Of a stretch of 64,000 nucleotides of DNA, positions 45,656-53,777 are shown in pieces. The DNA is from Gymnodinialimonas ceratoperidinii. Its GTDB lineage: Bacteria; Pseudomonadota; Alphaproteobacteria; Rhodobacterales; Rhodobacteraceae. How positions within the stretch are numbered: the first letter of the stretch is position 1; each line of letters begins with the position of its first letter. Made by a program: the position numbers and the translations under genes. Location: contig NZ_CP079194.1 in assembly GCF_019297855.1 (NCBI RefSeq), positions 1,537,501 through 1,601,500 on the forward strand. The letters are read 5' to 3'. The notes under the pieces were generated by a model. The model ran no database searches, had not been told where the DNA came from, and saw only the letters and a list, made by a program, of their open reading frames with translations.

Positions 45656-46383
45656 CCGAGCCAGTCGAGCACCTCTTCCGGCGTGGCAACCTCGGGCCTT
45701 GGCGGGATCGCGGGGCGGTCGATCATGATGACCGGCAGGCTGAGCGCGCGGGCGGCAGCGATCTTCGCATAGGCGCCCTTGCCGCCCGCGTTCTTGGAAA
45801 CGACGAGGTCGATCCCGTGGCGCTCCATCAAGGCGCGGTCATCGGCCTCGGTGAACGGCCCGCGCGAGACGACGACCTCCGCGTTCGGCAGGGGCAGGGC
45901 CTCCTTCGGCGGATCGACGAGGCGCAGCAGGTAGAAATGCTGCGGGTTGGGGGCGAAATCGGCCAGATGCATCCGACCCACGGCAAGCATGACGCGCCGC
46001 GCGGGTTGGTCGAGCGCCGCGACGGCCCCCGCAATGTCGGGGACACGCTGCCAATCATCGCCCGGCTGCGGCACCCAGGGCGGGCGGGTCAGGGCGATGA
46101 GCGGCACGCGCGCCTCGGCGCAGGCTTCAATCGCGTTGCGGCTCATCTGCGCGGCGAAGGGATGGGTGGCATCGACCACGTGGGTGATGCCTGCCTCGGC
46201 CAAGAAGGCACGCAAACCGGCGACGCCTCCGAACCCGCCGACGCGCTGCGGCAGCGGCTGGCGCACCGGGCGCGCCACACGTCCCGCGAAGGACACGGTG
46301 CCGGCGATTCCCGCCTCTGCCACCGCGCGGGCGAGCGCCGTGGCCTCCATCGTGCCGCCGAGGATCAGGAGGTTGGGTGTCAT
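45622..46383 (-). CDS. cobK: Precorrin-6A reductase CobK
   Basis: The 253-residue NADPH-dependent reductase shows LLILGGTMEATALARAVAEA at the N-terminus, VVDATHPFAAQMSRNAIEAC, and SKNAGGKGAYAKIAAARALS at the C-terminal half. It is encoded on the opposite strand inside the cob operon. Its ATG (46383-46381) overlaps the divergent cobL ATG (46382-46384). Its ribosome site GGAG (46392-46395, minus strand) lies inside cobL. Its promoter must therefore also lie in cobL coding DNA. Confidence 0.94.
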   Translation of the reverse strand: MTPNLLILGGTMEATALARAVAEAGIAGTVSFAGRVARPVRQPLPQRVGGFGGVAGLRAFLAEAGITHVVDATHPFAAQMSRNAIEACAEARVPLIALTRPPWVPQPGDDWQRVPDIAGAVAALDQPARRVMLAVGRMHLADFAPNPQHFYLLRLVDPPKEALPLPNAEVVVSRGPFTEADDRALMERHGIDLVVSKNAGGKGAYAKIAAARALSLPVIMIDRPAIPPRPEVATPEEVLDWLGHPASVTERGV

Positions 46384-47578
46384 GGCTGAGGCTCCGTGGA
46401 TCACGATTATCGGGCTGACCGAAGATGGACCGGAGGGCCTTGCCCCCGCAAGCGCCCGCGCACTGGCGGAGGCGGAAATCATCATGGGGCCGAAGCGACA
46501 CCTCGGCCTGCTGCCCGAGGATGGCCGACAGCGGATCGAATGGCCGGTTCCCTTCGCCGAGGGCATCGAGGTGCTGGCCGGTCTGCGGGGGCGGCAGGTG
46601 GCGGTGCTCGTCTCGGGCGATCCCTTCTGGTACGGCGCGGGCCGCGCGATCTCGCGCGCTTTCGCAGCCGAGGACTGGCGCGCCTTTCCCGCGCCTTCGG
46701 CCTTCTCACTGGCCGCCGCGCGCATGGCCTGGCCGCTGGAGGAGGTGCTCTGCATCGGCTTGCACGCGGCCCCGCTCGCGCGCCTGCGCCGCGAGCTTTC
46801 CGCCGGCCTGCGCGCCATCGTCCTGCTGCGCGACGGGGCAGCGGTGGCGGATCTCGCCACCTTCGTTGAAGCGCAGGGCTTTGGAGACAGCATCCTGACG
46901 GTGTGCGAGGCCCTCGGCGGCCCGCGCGAACGGGTGCAGCGCTGCGACGTGGCGACAGCACAGGCGGGAGGCTTCACGGCGCCGGTCTGCGTGGCGCTGG
47001 AAGTGGCGGGGGAGGGCGCCGCGATCCCGCGGGCCTCGGGCTTACCGGACGAGATGTTCGAGACCGACGGCGTGATGACCAAGCGCCCGGTGCGCGCGCT
47101 GACCCTCTCGGCACTGGCGCCGCGCGCAGGCGAGCACCTCTGGGATCTCGGCGGCGGCTCGGGCAGCATCGCGGTGGAATGGGCGCTAGCGCACCCGCGG
47201 TGTTCGGCCAGTGTGGTGGAGCTGCGCGAGGACCGCGTCGCCCTGATCCGCGCCAATGCCGAACGCTTCGGGGTCGACCGGATCGGCGTGCACCAAGGCG
47301 ATACCCTGGCCATGCTCGACTCGCTGCCCGCGCCGCATGCCGTCTTCGTGGGCGGCGGCCTCTCGGACGCACTGCTCGACCGGCTCACCGTGCTGCCCCC
47401 CGGCACGCGCCTTGTCGCCAACGGCGTGACGCTGGAGGCCGAGGCGCTTCTCGCCACCGCGCAGGAGCGCCACGGGGGCGAGCTGATGCGCATCGACTTG
47501 GCCCACGCCAAACCCCTCGGGGCGAAACGCGCCTGGGCGCAGGCGTACCCGGTGGCGCAATGGAACGTGGTGCTGTGA
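46382..47578 (+). CDS. cobL: Precorrin-6B C5,15-methyltransferase (decarboxylating) CobL
   Basis: The 398-residue bifunctional enzyme has an N-terminal CbiE-type methyltransferase ([35 protein letters not shown]) and a C-terminal CbiT-type Rossmann methyltransferase ([20 protein letters not shown]) with decarboxylation activity. The ribosome site AGGAGG (46367-46372) is nine bases before ATG 46382 and lies within the 5' end of the cobK gene on the other strand. cobE follows with a GTGA overlap. Confidence 0.94.
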   Translation: MAEAPWITIIGLTEDGPEGLAPASARALAEAEIIMGPKRHLGLLPEDGRQRIEWPVPFAEGIEVLAGLRGRQVAVLVSGDPFWYGAGRAISRAFAAEDWRAFPAPSAFSLAAARMAWPLEEVLCIGLHAAPLARLRRELSAGLRAIVLLRDGAAVADLATFVEAQGFGDSILTVCEALGGPRERVQRCDVATAQAGGFTAPVCVALEVAGEGAAIPRASGLPDEMFETDGVMTKRPVRALTLSALAPRAGEHLWDLGGGSGSIAVEWALAHPRCSASVVELREDRVALIRANAERFGVDRIGVHQGDTLAMLDSLPAPHAVFVGGGLSDALLDRLTVLPPGTRLVANGVTLEAEALLATAQERHGGELMRIDLAHAKPLGAKRAWAQAYPVAQWNVVL

Positions 47579-47940
47579 TCGTCGCGGGCTTCGGGTTCCG
47601 CGCCGCCGCCACGGTGGAGAGCCTGGCCGACGCCTATGCCCGCGCGGGCGGTGGGGCAGGGTGCCTTGCCACGGCGGAGGACAAGGCGGCCGCCGGAGCA
47701 ATCCGCGCGCTCGCGACGCGGCTCGGCCTGCCGCTGGAAGGCCTCCCGGCCGAGACCCTCGCGCAACAGGAAACGGCGACCCGCTCGGCGGCGTCGCAAG
47801 CACACCGCAACACGGGTTCCGTCGCCGAGTCCGCCGCCCTTGCCGCCGCTGGCCCCGGCGCGCGGCTGCTGGCTGCCCGGGTCGTCTCCGCCGACCGGAT
47901 GGCAACCTGCGCCCTTGCCCGAACAGGAGAAACCCCATGA
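47575..47940 (+). CDS. cobE: CobE / CbiG C-terminal-domain-like protein
   Basis: The 121-residue protein matches CobE, the CbiG_C domain family. It begins [20 protein letters not shown] (GTG 47575 overlapping the cobL TGA), with [20 protein letters not shown], an [21 protein letters not shown]-terminal segment, and [19 protein letters not shown]. An ATG at 47560 is an alternative start. CobE is needed for cobalamin synthesis in some species, but its exact role is not settled. Confidence 0.88.
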   Translation: MIVAGFGFRAAATVESLADAYARAGGGAGCLATAEDKAAAGAIRALATRLGLPLEGLPAETLAQQETATRSAASQAHRNTGSVAESAALAAAGPGARLLAARVVSADRMATCALARTGETP

Positions 47941-48731
47941 CCGTTCATTTCATCGGTGCGGGCCCCGGCGCGCCGGACCTGCTGACCCTGCGCGGGCGCG
48001 ACCTGATCGCGTCTTGTCCGGTCTGCCTCTACGCGGGCTCGCTGGTGCCAGAGGCGATCCTTGACCATTGCCCGGAAGGGGCGCAGGTGATCAACACCGC
48101 GCCGATGTCGCTCGACGAGATCATCGGGACCATCGCCGTGGCCCATGACGCGGGCAAGGACGTGGCGCGGCTGCATTCGGGCGATCTCTCCGTCTGGTCC
48201 GCGATGGGCGAGCAGATCCGCCGGCTCGACGCCCTGCGCATCCCCTTCACCGTGACCCCCGGCGTGCCCTCATTCGCCGCCGCCGCCGCGAGCCTCGGGC
48301 AGGAGTTGACCCTGCCGGGCGTGGGGCAATCGCTGGTGCTGACCCGCACGCCGGGCCGTGCCTCTTCCATGCCCGAGGGCGAGAGCCTCGCGAATTTCGC
48401 CCGCACCGGCACGACGCTGGCGCTGCACCTCTCCATCGGGAACCTCGCGCAGGTGGTGGCGGAACTGGAGCCCCACTACGGCGCGGAATGCCCGGTCGCC
48501 GTGGTCTACCGCGCCTCGTGGCCGGACGAGAAGATCATCCGCGCCACCCTTGGTGATTTGGAGAAGGCCATGGACCCCGCCATCGCCCGCACCGCGCTGA
48601 TCCTCGTGGGACCCGCCATCGGTGCGCGTGACTTCACCGAAAGCCGCCTTTATGCAGCGGATTACGACCGCCGCTATCGCCCTCAGACAGCCGACAGCCC
48701 CTGGTCGGAATGGCAGCACGGAGATGACTGA
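47937..48731 (+). CDS. cobM: Precorrin-4 C11-methyltransferase CobM
   Basis: The 264-residue SAM methyltransferase has [77 protein letters not shown] and [17 protein letters not shown], all typical of CobM/CbiF. ATG 47937 overlaps the cobE stop. cobB follows immediately. Confidence 0.95.
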   Translation: MTVHFIGAGPGAPDLLTLRGRDLIASCPVCLYAGSLVPEAILDHCPEGAQVINTAPMSLDEIIGTIAVAHDAGKDVARLHSGDLSVWSAMGEQIRRLDALRIPFTVTPGVPSFAAAAASLGQELTLPGVGQSLVLTRTPGRASSMPEGESLANFARTGTTLALHLSIGNLAQVVAELEPHYGAECPVAVVYRASWPDEKIIRATLGDLEKAMDPAIARTALILVGPAIGARDFTESRLYAADYDRRYRPQTADSPWSEWQHGDD

Positions 48732-48732
48732 G

Positions 48733-50049
48733 ATGCACAAGCTTCCCCCCGGCCTGCTGGTCTCGGCGCCCTCCTCGGGCACCGGCAAGACCACGGTGAT
48801 GCTCGGGCTGTTGCGCGCCCTGCGCGACGATGGGCTGGAGGTGCAGCCCTTCAAGTCCGGTCCCGATTACATCGACCCGGCCTTCCACATGGCGGCCTCG
48901 GGGCGGGCCTCGTTCAACATCGACACCTGGGCCATGGACGGCGCGCTGATCGATGCCATCGCGACCGAGGCCGAAGGGGCCGACATCTGCGTGGCCGAGG
49001 GCTCCATGGGCCTCTACGACGGGGTGGCGACGCGCGGGCAGTCGGGCTTTGGCACCTCCGCCGAGACCGCGCAGCGCATGGGCTGGCCCGTGGTGCTGGT
49101 CATCGACGCGGGCGGTCAGGCGCAATCGGCGGCGGCGACGGCGCTCGGCTTCCAAGCCTACAACCCGGAGCTACCCATCGCCGGGGTGATCCTGAACCGC
49201 GTGGCCTCCCCCCGGCACGAGCGGCTGATCCGCCGCGGGATGGATCATGCGGGGCTGGAGGTTCTGGGCGTGCTGCCGCGCCGCGGAGACCTGACCTTGC
49301 CCGAGCGGCACCTGGGGCTGATCCAGGCGGTCGAGCACCCGGATCTGGAAGCCGCGATCACCGGCTATGCCGCCTTCCTGCGCGAGAATGTCGACCTCGG
49401 CGCGATCCGCGCGGCAGCGGCGGCGGGCCCCTCCGTCGCTTCGGGCAGCCTGCCGCGCCCGCCCGCGCAGCGCATCGCCCTGGCGCGGGACGCAGCCTTC
49501 TCCTTCACCTATCCGCACCTGCTCAAGGCGTGGCGCGCGGCGGGGGCCGAGATCCTGCCCTTCTCGCCGCTGGCCGACGAGGCCCCCTCGGCGGAGGCCG
49601 ATCTGGTCTGGCTGCCCGGCGGCTACCCGGAGTTGCACGCCGGTGCATTGGCGGCGGCAAGCACGTTCCGCGACGGCCTGCGTCGCCATGCGGAGAGTAA
49701 GCCGGTCCACGGCGAATGCGGGGGCTACATGGCGCTCGGCGCAGGGCTCATCGACAAGGAGGGGGTGCGGCACGAGATGGCGGGGCTGCTCGGGCTCGAG
49801 ACATCTTACGAGAAACGCAAGTTCAACCTCGGCTACCGCCGCGCGGTGCTTTCCGAAACCATGCCCGGGCTCGCCGCCGGCAGCGTCCTGCGCGGGCATG
49901 AGTTTCACTATTCCAGCATTCTCCAGCAACCCGATGCGCCGCTGGCCGAGGTCTTCGATGCCGACGGCAACGCCGTGGTGCAAACCGGCTCGGTCCGCGG
50001 CTATGTCAGCGGCACCTTTTTCCACATGATCACGGAGGAGCGCGCATGA
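48733..50049 (+). CDS. cobB: Hydrogenobyrinic acid a,c-diamide synthase CobB
   Basis: The 438-residue glutamine-dependent amidotransferase amidates the a and c carboxylates. The P-loop VSAPSSGTGKTTVMLGL is near residues 9-25. FKSGPDYIDPAFHMAASGR and VAEGSMGLYDGVATRGQSG are family hallmarks. The glutaminase half has nucleophile Cys in VHGECGGYMALG, and FHYSSILQQ and SGTFFHMI near the end. ATG 48733 has GGAG at nine bases; ATG 48724, which overlaps the cobM stop, is an alternative. Confidence 0.94.
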   Translation: MHKLPPGLLVSAPSSGTGKTTVMLGLLRALRDDGLEVQPFKSGPDYIDPAFHMAASGRASFNIDTWAMDGALIDAIATEAEGADICVAEGSMGLYDGVATRGQSGFGTSAETAQRMGWPVVLVIDAGGQAQSAAATALGFQAYNPELPIAGVILNRVASPRHERLIRRGMDHAGLEVLGVLPRRGDLTLPERHLGLIQAVEHPDLEAAITGYAAFLRENVDLGAIRAAAAAGPSVASGSLPRPPAQRIALARDAAFSFTYPHLLKAWRAAGAEILPFSPLADEAPSAEADLVWLPGGYPELHAGALAAASTFRDGLRRHAESKPVHGECGGYMALGAGLIDKEGVRHEMAGLLGLETSYEKRKFNLGYRRAVLSETMPGLAAGSVLRGHEFHYSSILQQPDAPLAEVFDADGNAVVQTGSVRGYVSGTFFHMITEERA

Positions 50050-50768
50050 GCGGTTTCGTCTCTTTCGTGGGTTCGGGTCCCGGCGACCCGGAACTGCTGA
50101 CGCTCAAGGCGGTGGACCGTCTGAAGCGCGCTGACGCGGTGCTCTTTGACGACCTCTCCTCTGGCCCGATCCTGTCCCACGCGCGCAGCGGCGCGGACCT
50201 CGTGGGTGTGGGAAAGCGTGCCGGGCGGCCCTCGCCGAAGCAGAACCATGTCAGCCGGCTGCTGGTGGATTACGCGCGCACCGGGCAGCGGGTGGTGCGG
50301 CTGAAGTCGGGCGACAGCGGCCTGTTCGGACGACTGGAGGAGGAGCTCGTGGCACTGCGCGAGGCGGGTATCGACTACGAGATCGTGCCGGGTGTGCCCT
50401 CGGCCATCGCCGCCGCCGCCGCCGCGGGCATCCCGCTGACCCGGCGGCTCACCGCGCGGCGGGTGCAGTTCGTGACCGGCCACGATGCCTCGGGCGAATT
50501 GCCCGACGACATCAACCTCGACGCACTCGCCGATCCCGGCGCGAGCACGGTTATCTTCATGGGCAAGCGCACCTTCCCGAAGCTGGCGCAAGCCCTGATC
50601 GCGCGTGGTCTGCCTGCCGACACCCCCGCAATCCTTGCGGAGGCCGTGAGCACGCCGGACCAGGCGCTCTACCGGATGCCGCTGTCTGAACTGGTGGGCA
50701 AGCTGGAGGCCGAGATCGGGACCGCGCCGGCGCTGATCCTTTACGGTCCGTTAGCAGATGAGCGCTAG
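50046..50768 (+). CDS. cobA: Uroporphyrinogen-III C-methyltransferase CobA
   Basis: The 240-residue SAM uroporphyrinogen methyltransferase makes precorrin-2, the first step of the corrin branch. The motifs SFVGSGPGDPELLTLKAVDR, LFDDLSSGPIL, VVRLKSGDSGLFGRLEEELV and VPGVPSAIAAAAAAGIPLT are standard, although GDPFVFGRG is changed to GDSGLFGRL. It is translated from ATG 50046, which overlaps the cobB stop. A siroheme-type role is not excluded. Confidence 0.93.
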   Translation: MSGFVSFVGSGPGDPELLTLKAVDRLKRADAVLFDDLSSGPILSHARSGADLVGVGKRAGRPSPKQNHVSRLLVDYARTGQRVVRLKSGDSGLFGRLEEELVALREAGIDYEIVPGVPSAIAAAAAAGIPLTRRLTARRVQFVTGHDASGELPDDINLDALADPGASTVIFMGKRTFPKLAQALIARGLPADTPAILAEAVSTPDQALYRMPLSELVGKLEAEIGTAPALILYGPLADER

Positions 50769-51510
50769 GATGGACCTGTGGTTGATCGGCATCGGCACCG
50801 GCAATCCGGAGCATGTCACGTTGGAGGCTCAGCGCGCCTTGCGCGAGGCTGCGGTGATCCTTGTGCCACGCAAGGGGCCGGACAAGTCCGACCTCGCAGG
50901 TTTGCGCCATCGGATCATCCGTGATGCCGGCGCCGAAGGCCAAATTGTGGAGTTCGACTACCCCACACGGGATCCCGCGATTCCCTACAAGCAAAGGGTG
51001 CGCGCCTGGCACGATGAAATCGCCCGGCGCTGGACCGCAGCGCTTTCGGACGTTGCGCCTGCAGGCGCCGTGGCGCTGCTGGTCTGGGGCGATCCCTCGC
51101 TCTACGACAGCACCCTGCGCATCGCCTCGCGCTTGTCGCCCGCGCCCGCGATCAAAGTCGTGCCCGGCATTACTGCGCTGCAGGCGCTGACCGCGGCCCA
51201 TGGGCTGACGTTCAACACCCTCGCCGGCGCTGTCACGGTCACCACCGGGCGGCGGTTGCGCGAGCATGGGTGGCCCGAGAGGACCGAAACGTTGATCGTG
51301 ATGCTGGATGGGGAATGCAGTTTCCAGACCCTCGGTCGCGATGATCTGCACATCTGGTGGGGCGCCTACCTCGGGATGCCGGAGCAGATCCTCGATCACG
51401 GCCCTCTTGCGGAGGCCGCACCCCGGATCATCGAGACCCGCGCCGCCGCCCGTGCCGCACATGGCTGGATCATGGACACATATCTGTTGCGTCCCAAGGG
51501 GTTGGAATGA
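50758..51510 (+). CDS. cobF: Precorrin-6A synthase (deacetylating) CobF
   Basis: The 250-residue SAM methyltransferase methylates C1 of precorrin-5 with loss of acetate, in the aerobic pathway. It shows WLIGIGTGNPEHVTLEAQRA, LLVWGDPSLYDSTLRIASRL and VVPGITALQALTAAHGLTFN, and a conserved TYLLRPKG C-terminus. The frame starts at ATG 50758, overlapping the cobA end; ATG 50770 is an alternative. Its stop overlaps the second DUF1636 gene. Confidence 0.93.
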   Translation: MSARMDLWLIGIGTGNPEHVTLEAQRALREAAVILVPRKGPDKSDLAGLRHRIIRDAGAEGQIVEFDYPTRDPAIPYKQRVRAWHDEIARRWTAALSDVAPAGAVALLVWGDPSLYDSTLRIASRLSPAPAIKVVPGITALQALTAAHGLTFNTLAGAVTVTTGRRLREHGWPERTETLIVMLDGECSFQTLGRDDLHIWWGAYLGMPEQILDHGPLAEAAPRIIETRAAARAAHGWIMDTYLLRPKGLE

Positions 51511-51854
51511 GCCCTGCGGTCGTTCTGCATCTTTGTTCAACCTGCGACCCCTCCGGTTTTTCAGGCGCGCGAGATGGCCTGCAAGCCGCATTGAGCAGCG
51601 CCGGGATCGACGCCGCCGTTGTGGCTCAACCCTGCATGAACGCTTGCGCCGCGCCCGTCAGCCTCGCGCTGCAAGGGGCGGGACGGGCGACGTATTTCTT
51701 CGGAGGGATTGATCCCGAGGCGGACCTTGCCGATATCGTGGCGACGGTAAAATGCTACCTCGCCAGTCCGGAGGGATGGATCGAGGATGCCACCGCGTGC
51801 GGACGGCTGCGGCATTGCCTGAAAGGCCGCATCCCGGCGCTCCCGCGTGGCTAG
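51507..51854 (+). CDS. DUF1636-family metal-binding-like protein (second copy)
   Basis: The 115-residue protein has LHLCSTCDPSGFSG at the N-terminus, QPCMNACAAPVSLALQG in the middle and CGRLRHCLKGRIPALPRG at the end. The cysteine arrangement is like that of the DUF1636 protein at 37665. ATG 51507 overlaps the cobF stop (ATGA), so it is the last gene of the riboswitch operon. Its stop shares a CTAG with the convergent His-rich gene. The function is unknown; a cobalt or Fe-S role is inferred from context. Confidence 0.85.
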   Translation: MSPAVVLHLCSTCDPSGFSGARDGLQAALSSAGIDAAVVAQPCMNACAAPVSLALQGAGRATYFFGGIDPEADLADIVATVKCYLASPEGWIEDATACGRLRHCLKGRIPALPRG

Positions 51855-52327
51855 TTCTCGATCGTGACGCTGGCGCGCAGCGGCGTGTCACCCACTGCCA
51901 AGGCCCTGTGATCGTTGGCATTCAACGTCACATCGACGATCACCTCCCCCTCGGGCAAATGATCGAGATGCACCCAAGGTCCATAGAACCGCCCGAGCTT
52001 GACGCCATTGATATAGACGTGAGCATGGCCTTCGCCGGGCGCGTGCTCGAGTCCCGCGTTCTGCGGCGAAAACGAGAAGTTCTCGGTCATGATGTGCAGG
52101 TTGTATCCCGCGACCGGATCCTCGCTGACGGCAATTGCGAGAGTAGGGGCGGTGTCAGAGGCGGGGAGGGCGAGGATGGTATCGTGGTCCATGTCGCCGT
52201 GACCGGCGGCACCATGAGATCCATGGTCGTGGCCATCCAGGGTGATCCCGTTGGCGGCGGCAATCGTGAAGCCGATGCCGCCGCCGAAAAGGAGGCCGAT
52301 GACCAGAAGGGGTAGGCCGGTGTTCAT
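51851..52327 (-). CDS. Membrane-anchored His-rich protein of the cbt operon, function unknown
   Basis: The 158-residue protein has an N-terminal hydrophobic anchor or signal (LPLLVIGLLFGGGIGFTIAA), then a metal-chelating stretch DGHDHGSHGAAGHGDMDHD. A beta-rich periplasmic domain follows, containing APGEGHAHVYINGVKLGRFY and GPWVHLDHLPEGEVIVDVTL. It lies 26 bases after cbtA in the same direction, so it is probably under the same B12 riboswitch. A periplasmic cobalt-binding or cobalt-relay role for CbtAB is a reasonable inference but not shown. The family was not recognised with certainty. Confidence 0.75.
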   Translation of the reverse strand: MNTGLPLLVIGLLFGGGIGFTIAAANGITLDGHDHGSHGAAGHGDMDHDTILALPASDTAPTLAIAVSEDPVAGYNLHIMTENFSFSPQNAGLEHAPGEGHAHVYINGVKLGRFYGPWVHLDHLPEGEVIVDVTLNANDHRALAVGDTPLRASVTIEN

Positions 52328-52353
52328 CGAAGGTCTCCGTCTAATCCTGATGC

Positions 52354-53046
52354 TCAGGCTGCGTCCGTCGCGCCGATGCGACGCGACCAGAAGTAGCCGG
52401 CAAAGAGCCCCAGAAGCACCCAGGCCGCAAGGCCGACGCCTAGGGCACGGGCCGCGAAGAGCGCGCCGATCTCGGTCGGAACCGGCCCGGTGAAAACCTC
52501 GGGCTCCGGCGCGCCGTAGACGTGCGGCGCCAGCAAGAGCACCGCCGCTCCGAGCCATGCGGCCCAGTTCTTGCCAAAGCCGATCAACACCATCGCGGCG
52601 GCGGCCATGATTGCAGTGGTGAACCACCAGACCTGACGCAGCACGACATCGGCAGCCGCCACGCCGGGCACTTCGGGCGCCAGCGAAAAGCCCGGCGCCA
52701 GATGCACTGCGACGAAACCCGCGATGCCCCAGATCATGCCAGTGCGCGCGGTAATCGCGGCGCCTCGCTCCTCCGCGACGGACATCGCCGCCAGCAGGAT
52801 CATCGCGTAGGCCGAGTAGATCAACATCGTGAAAACGGTGCTCAGCCCGTCCCGGACGAGGTCAATCCCCCCGACGTCCTGCGCCGCGGCGATATTCGAG
52901 TCGGCACCGAAATGCAGCAATTCTCCCGATTCATAGAGTTCAGCGTGAAGCAGGACAGGCTGCACGAACCAAAGCTGCAACAGGGCGGCAATCAGCCCTG
53001 AAGCAGCGCCAGCGAACAACGCGCTGGTCAAAAGCCGTGTGAACAT
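52354..53046 (-). CDS. cbtA: CbtA-family cobalt transporter subunit
   Basis: The 230-residue inner-membrane protein has about five to six hydrophobic segments. Residues 1-25 contain LLTSALFAGAASGLIAALLQ, and IWGIAGFVAVHLAPGFSLAP and LLAPHVYGAPEPEVF are CbtA hallmarks. ATG 53046 lies four bases after the cbtB stop. It would take up cobalt for corrin synthesis, together with CbtB, and is controlled by the riboswitch at 53281. Confidence 0.92.
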   Translation of the reverse strand: MFTRLLTSALFAGAASGLIAALLQLWFVQPVLLHAELYESGELLHFGADSNIAAAQDVGGIDLVRDGLSTVFTMLIYSAYAMILLAAMSVAEERGAAITARTGMIWGIAGFVAVHLAPGFSLAPEVPGVAAADVVLRQVWWFTTAIMAAAAMVLIGFGKNWAAWLGAAVLLLAPHVYGAPEPEVFTGPVPTEIGALFAARALGVGLAAWVLLGLFAGYFWSRRIGATDAA

Positions 53047-53050
53047 CAGT

Positions 53051-53230
53051 TCAGTGGCAGGGGAAGCCAGTGGCGTGGCGCACGTCGTGGGCCGCATCGT
53101 GAAGCGTTGCCGCCTGCACGTGGCCGGTCACGAACATCAGGCCAAAGCCCATTGCGGCAACCATGAGGGCTGCGCCGATGGTGGAAAGGCCTGCCTTGGA
53201 TCCGGCGAGGTTTTGCGTCTGCGTCGTCAT
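53051..53230 (-). CDS. cbtB: CbtB-family cobalt transporter subunit
   Basis: The 59-residue one-helix membrane protein starts MTTQTQNLAGSKAGLSTIGA. A transmembrane helix (about 15-37) follows, then a C-terminal histidine-rich tail, HDAAHDVRHATGFPCH. The His-Asp/His tail is the CbtB signature and probably binds cobalt. It is the first gene after the B12 riboswitch, with AAGGAG about ten bases upstream of ATG 53230. Confidence 0.92.
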   Translation of the reverse strand: MTTQTQNLAGSKAGLSTIGAALMVAAMGFGLMFVTGHVQAATLHDAAHDVRHATGFPCH

Positions 53231-53280
53231 ATTTCGTGCTCCTTCATACCGTCACACCCGACGGCCGTTTGCGTTTCATA

Positions 53281-53465
53281 CATCCGGCAGGTCTCCTGGC
53301 TCGCGGCTGAATGGTCTGGCTGGCCTTCCCGGATCGCTCCAGTGGCGTGTTCAACCTGACGCACCGCTTACAGTTGCGGGGGCAGCTGCAGGATTGGCGT
53401 CAGACGCCGCACTGCATTCCCTCTCAAATTCCGTCGACACCAAGGTGCCTCGGGAAACCGAATGT
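53281..53465 (-). promoter_or_regulatory. Cobalamin (AdoCbl) riboswitch controlling cbtB-cbtA-His-rich gene
   Basis: On the minus strand the B12 box GAGCCAGGAGACCTGCC is at 53302-53286, identical to the one at 37599-37615. Upstream core-like elements such as GCCCCCGCAACTGTAAGCGG are at about 53387-53368. A short stem CCGTC/GACGG follows between the box and the ribosome site. The end boundaries are approximate. About 200 bases between this and the tRNA hold no other supported feature. Confidence 0.92.
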
Positions 53466-53672
53466 CCGCTATCCATGACAGAGCCGCTCCGGGGGTGTCA
53501 AACGGAATGCGCAGGATTTGAGTCTGCAGAGGGGATAAAGCTGGAAGGGCGCGGTGGGCCTTTGTGCTTTGGTTTAGCGTTCCGTCATGAGCGGAGAGGC
53601 TGCGTGCTTCGCGCCCGGTGCAAGCCGGACTTGACCTCAAAAAGCGCATGGCATACCCACACGAAACACAGC

Positions 53673-53746
53673 GCGGGCGTTGTGTAATGGTAAGACCTCA
53701 GCCTTCCAAGCTGATGATACGGGTTCGATTCCCGTCGCCCGCTCCA
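53673..53746 (+). tRNA. tRNA-Gly (anticodon TCC)
   Basis: The acceptor stem is GCGGGCG with CGCCCGC, anticodon loop CTTCCAA with stem CAGC/GCTG and anticodon TCC, and T-arm CGGGTTCGATTCCCG. CCA is encoded at 53744-53746. The 74-base length with a short variable loop is normal for tRNA-Gly. Confidence 0.97.
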
Positions 53747-53777
53747 TCTTCCTGACGTTCATCACCATAGCCTCCAC

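Noticed and set aside
45622..47805. 727-residue minus-strand frame running through cobL and cobK
   Set aside because: Only the last 253 residues match a protein (CobK, starting ATG 46383). The N-terminal two thirds is antisense to cobL, with low-complexity Arg/Ala/Ser composition.
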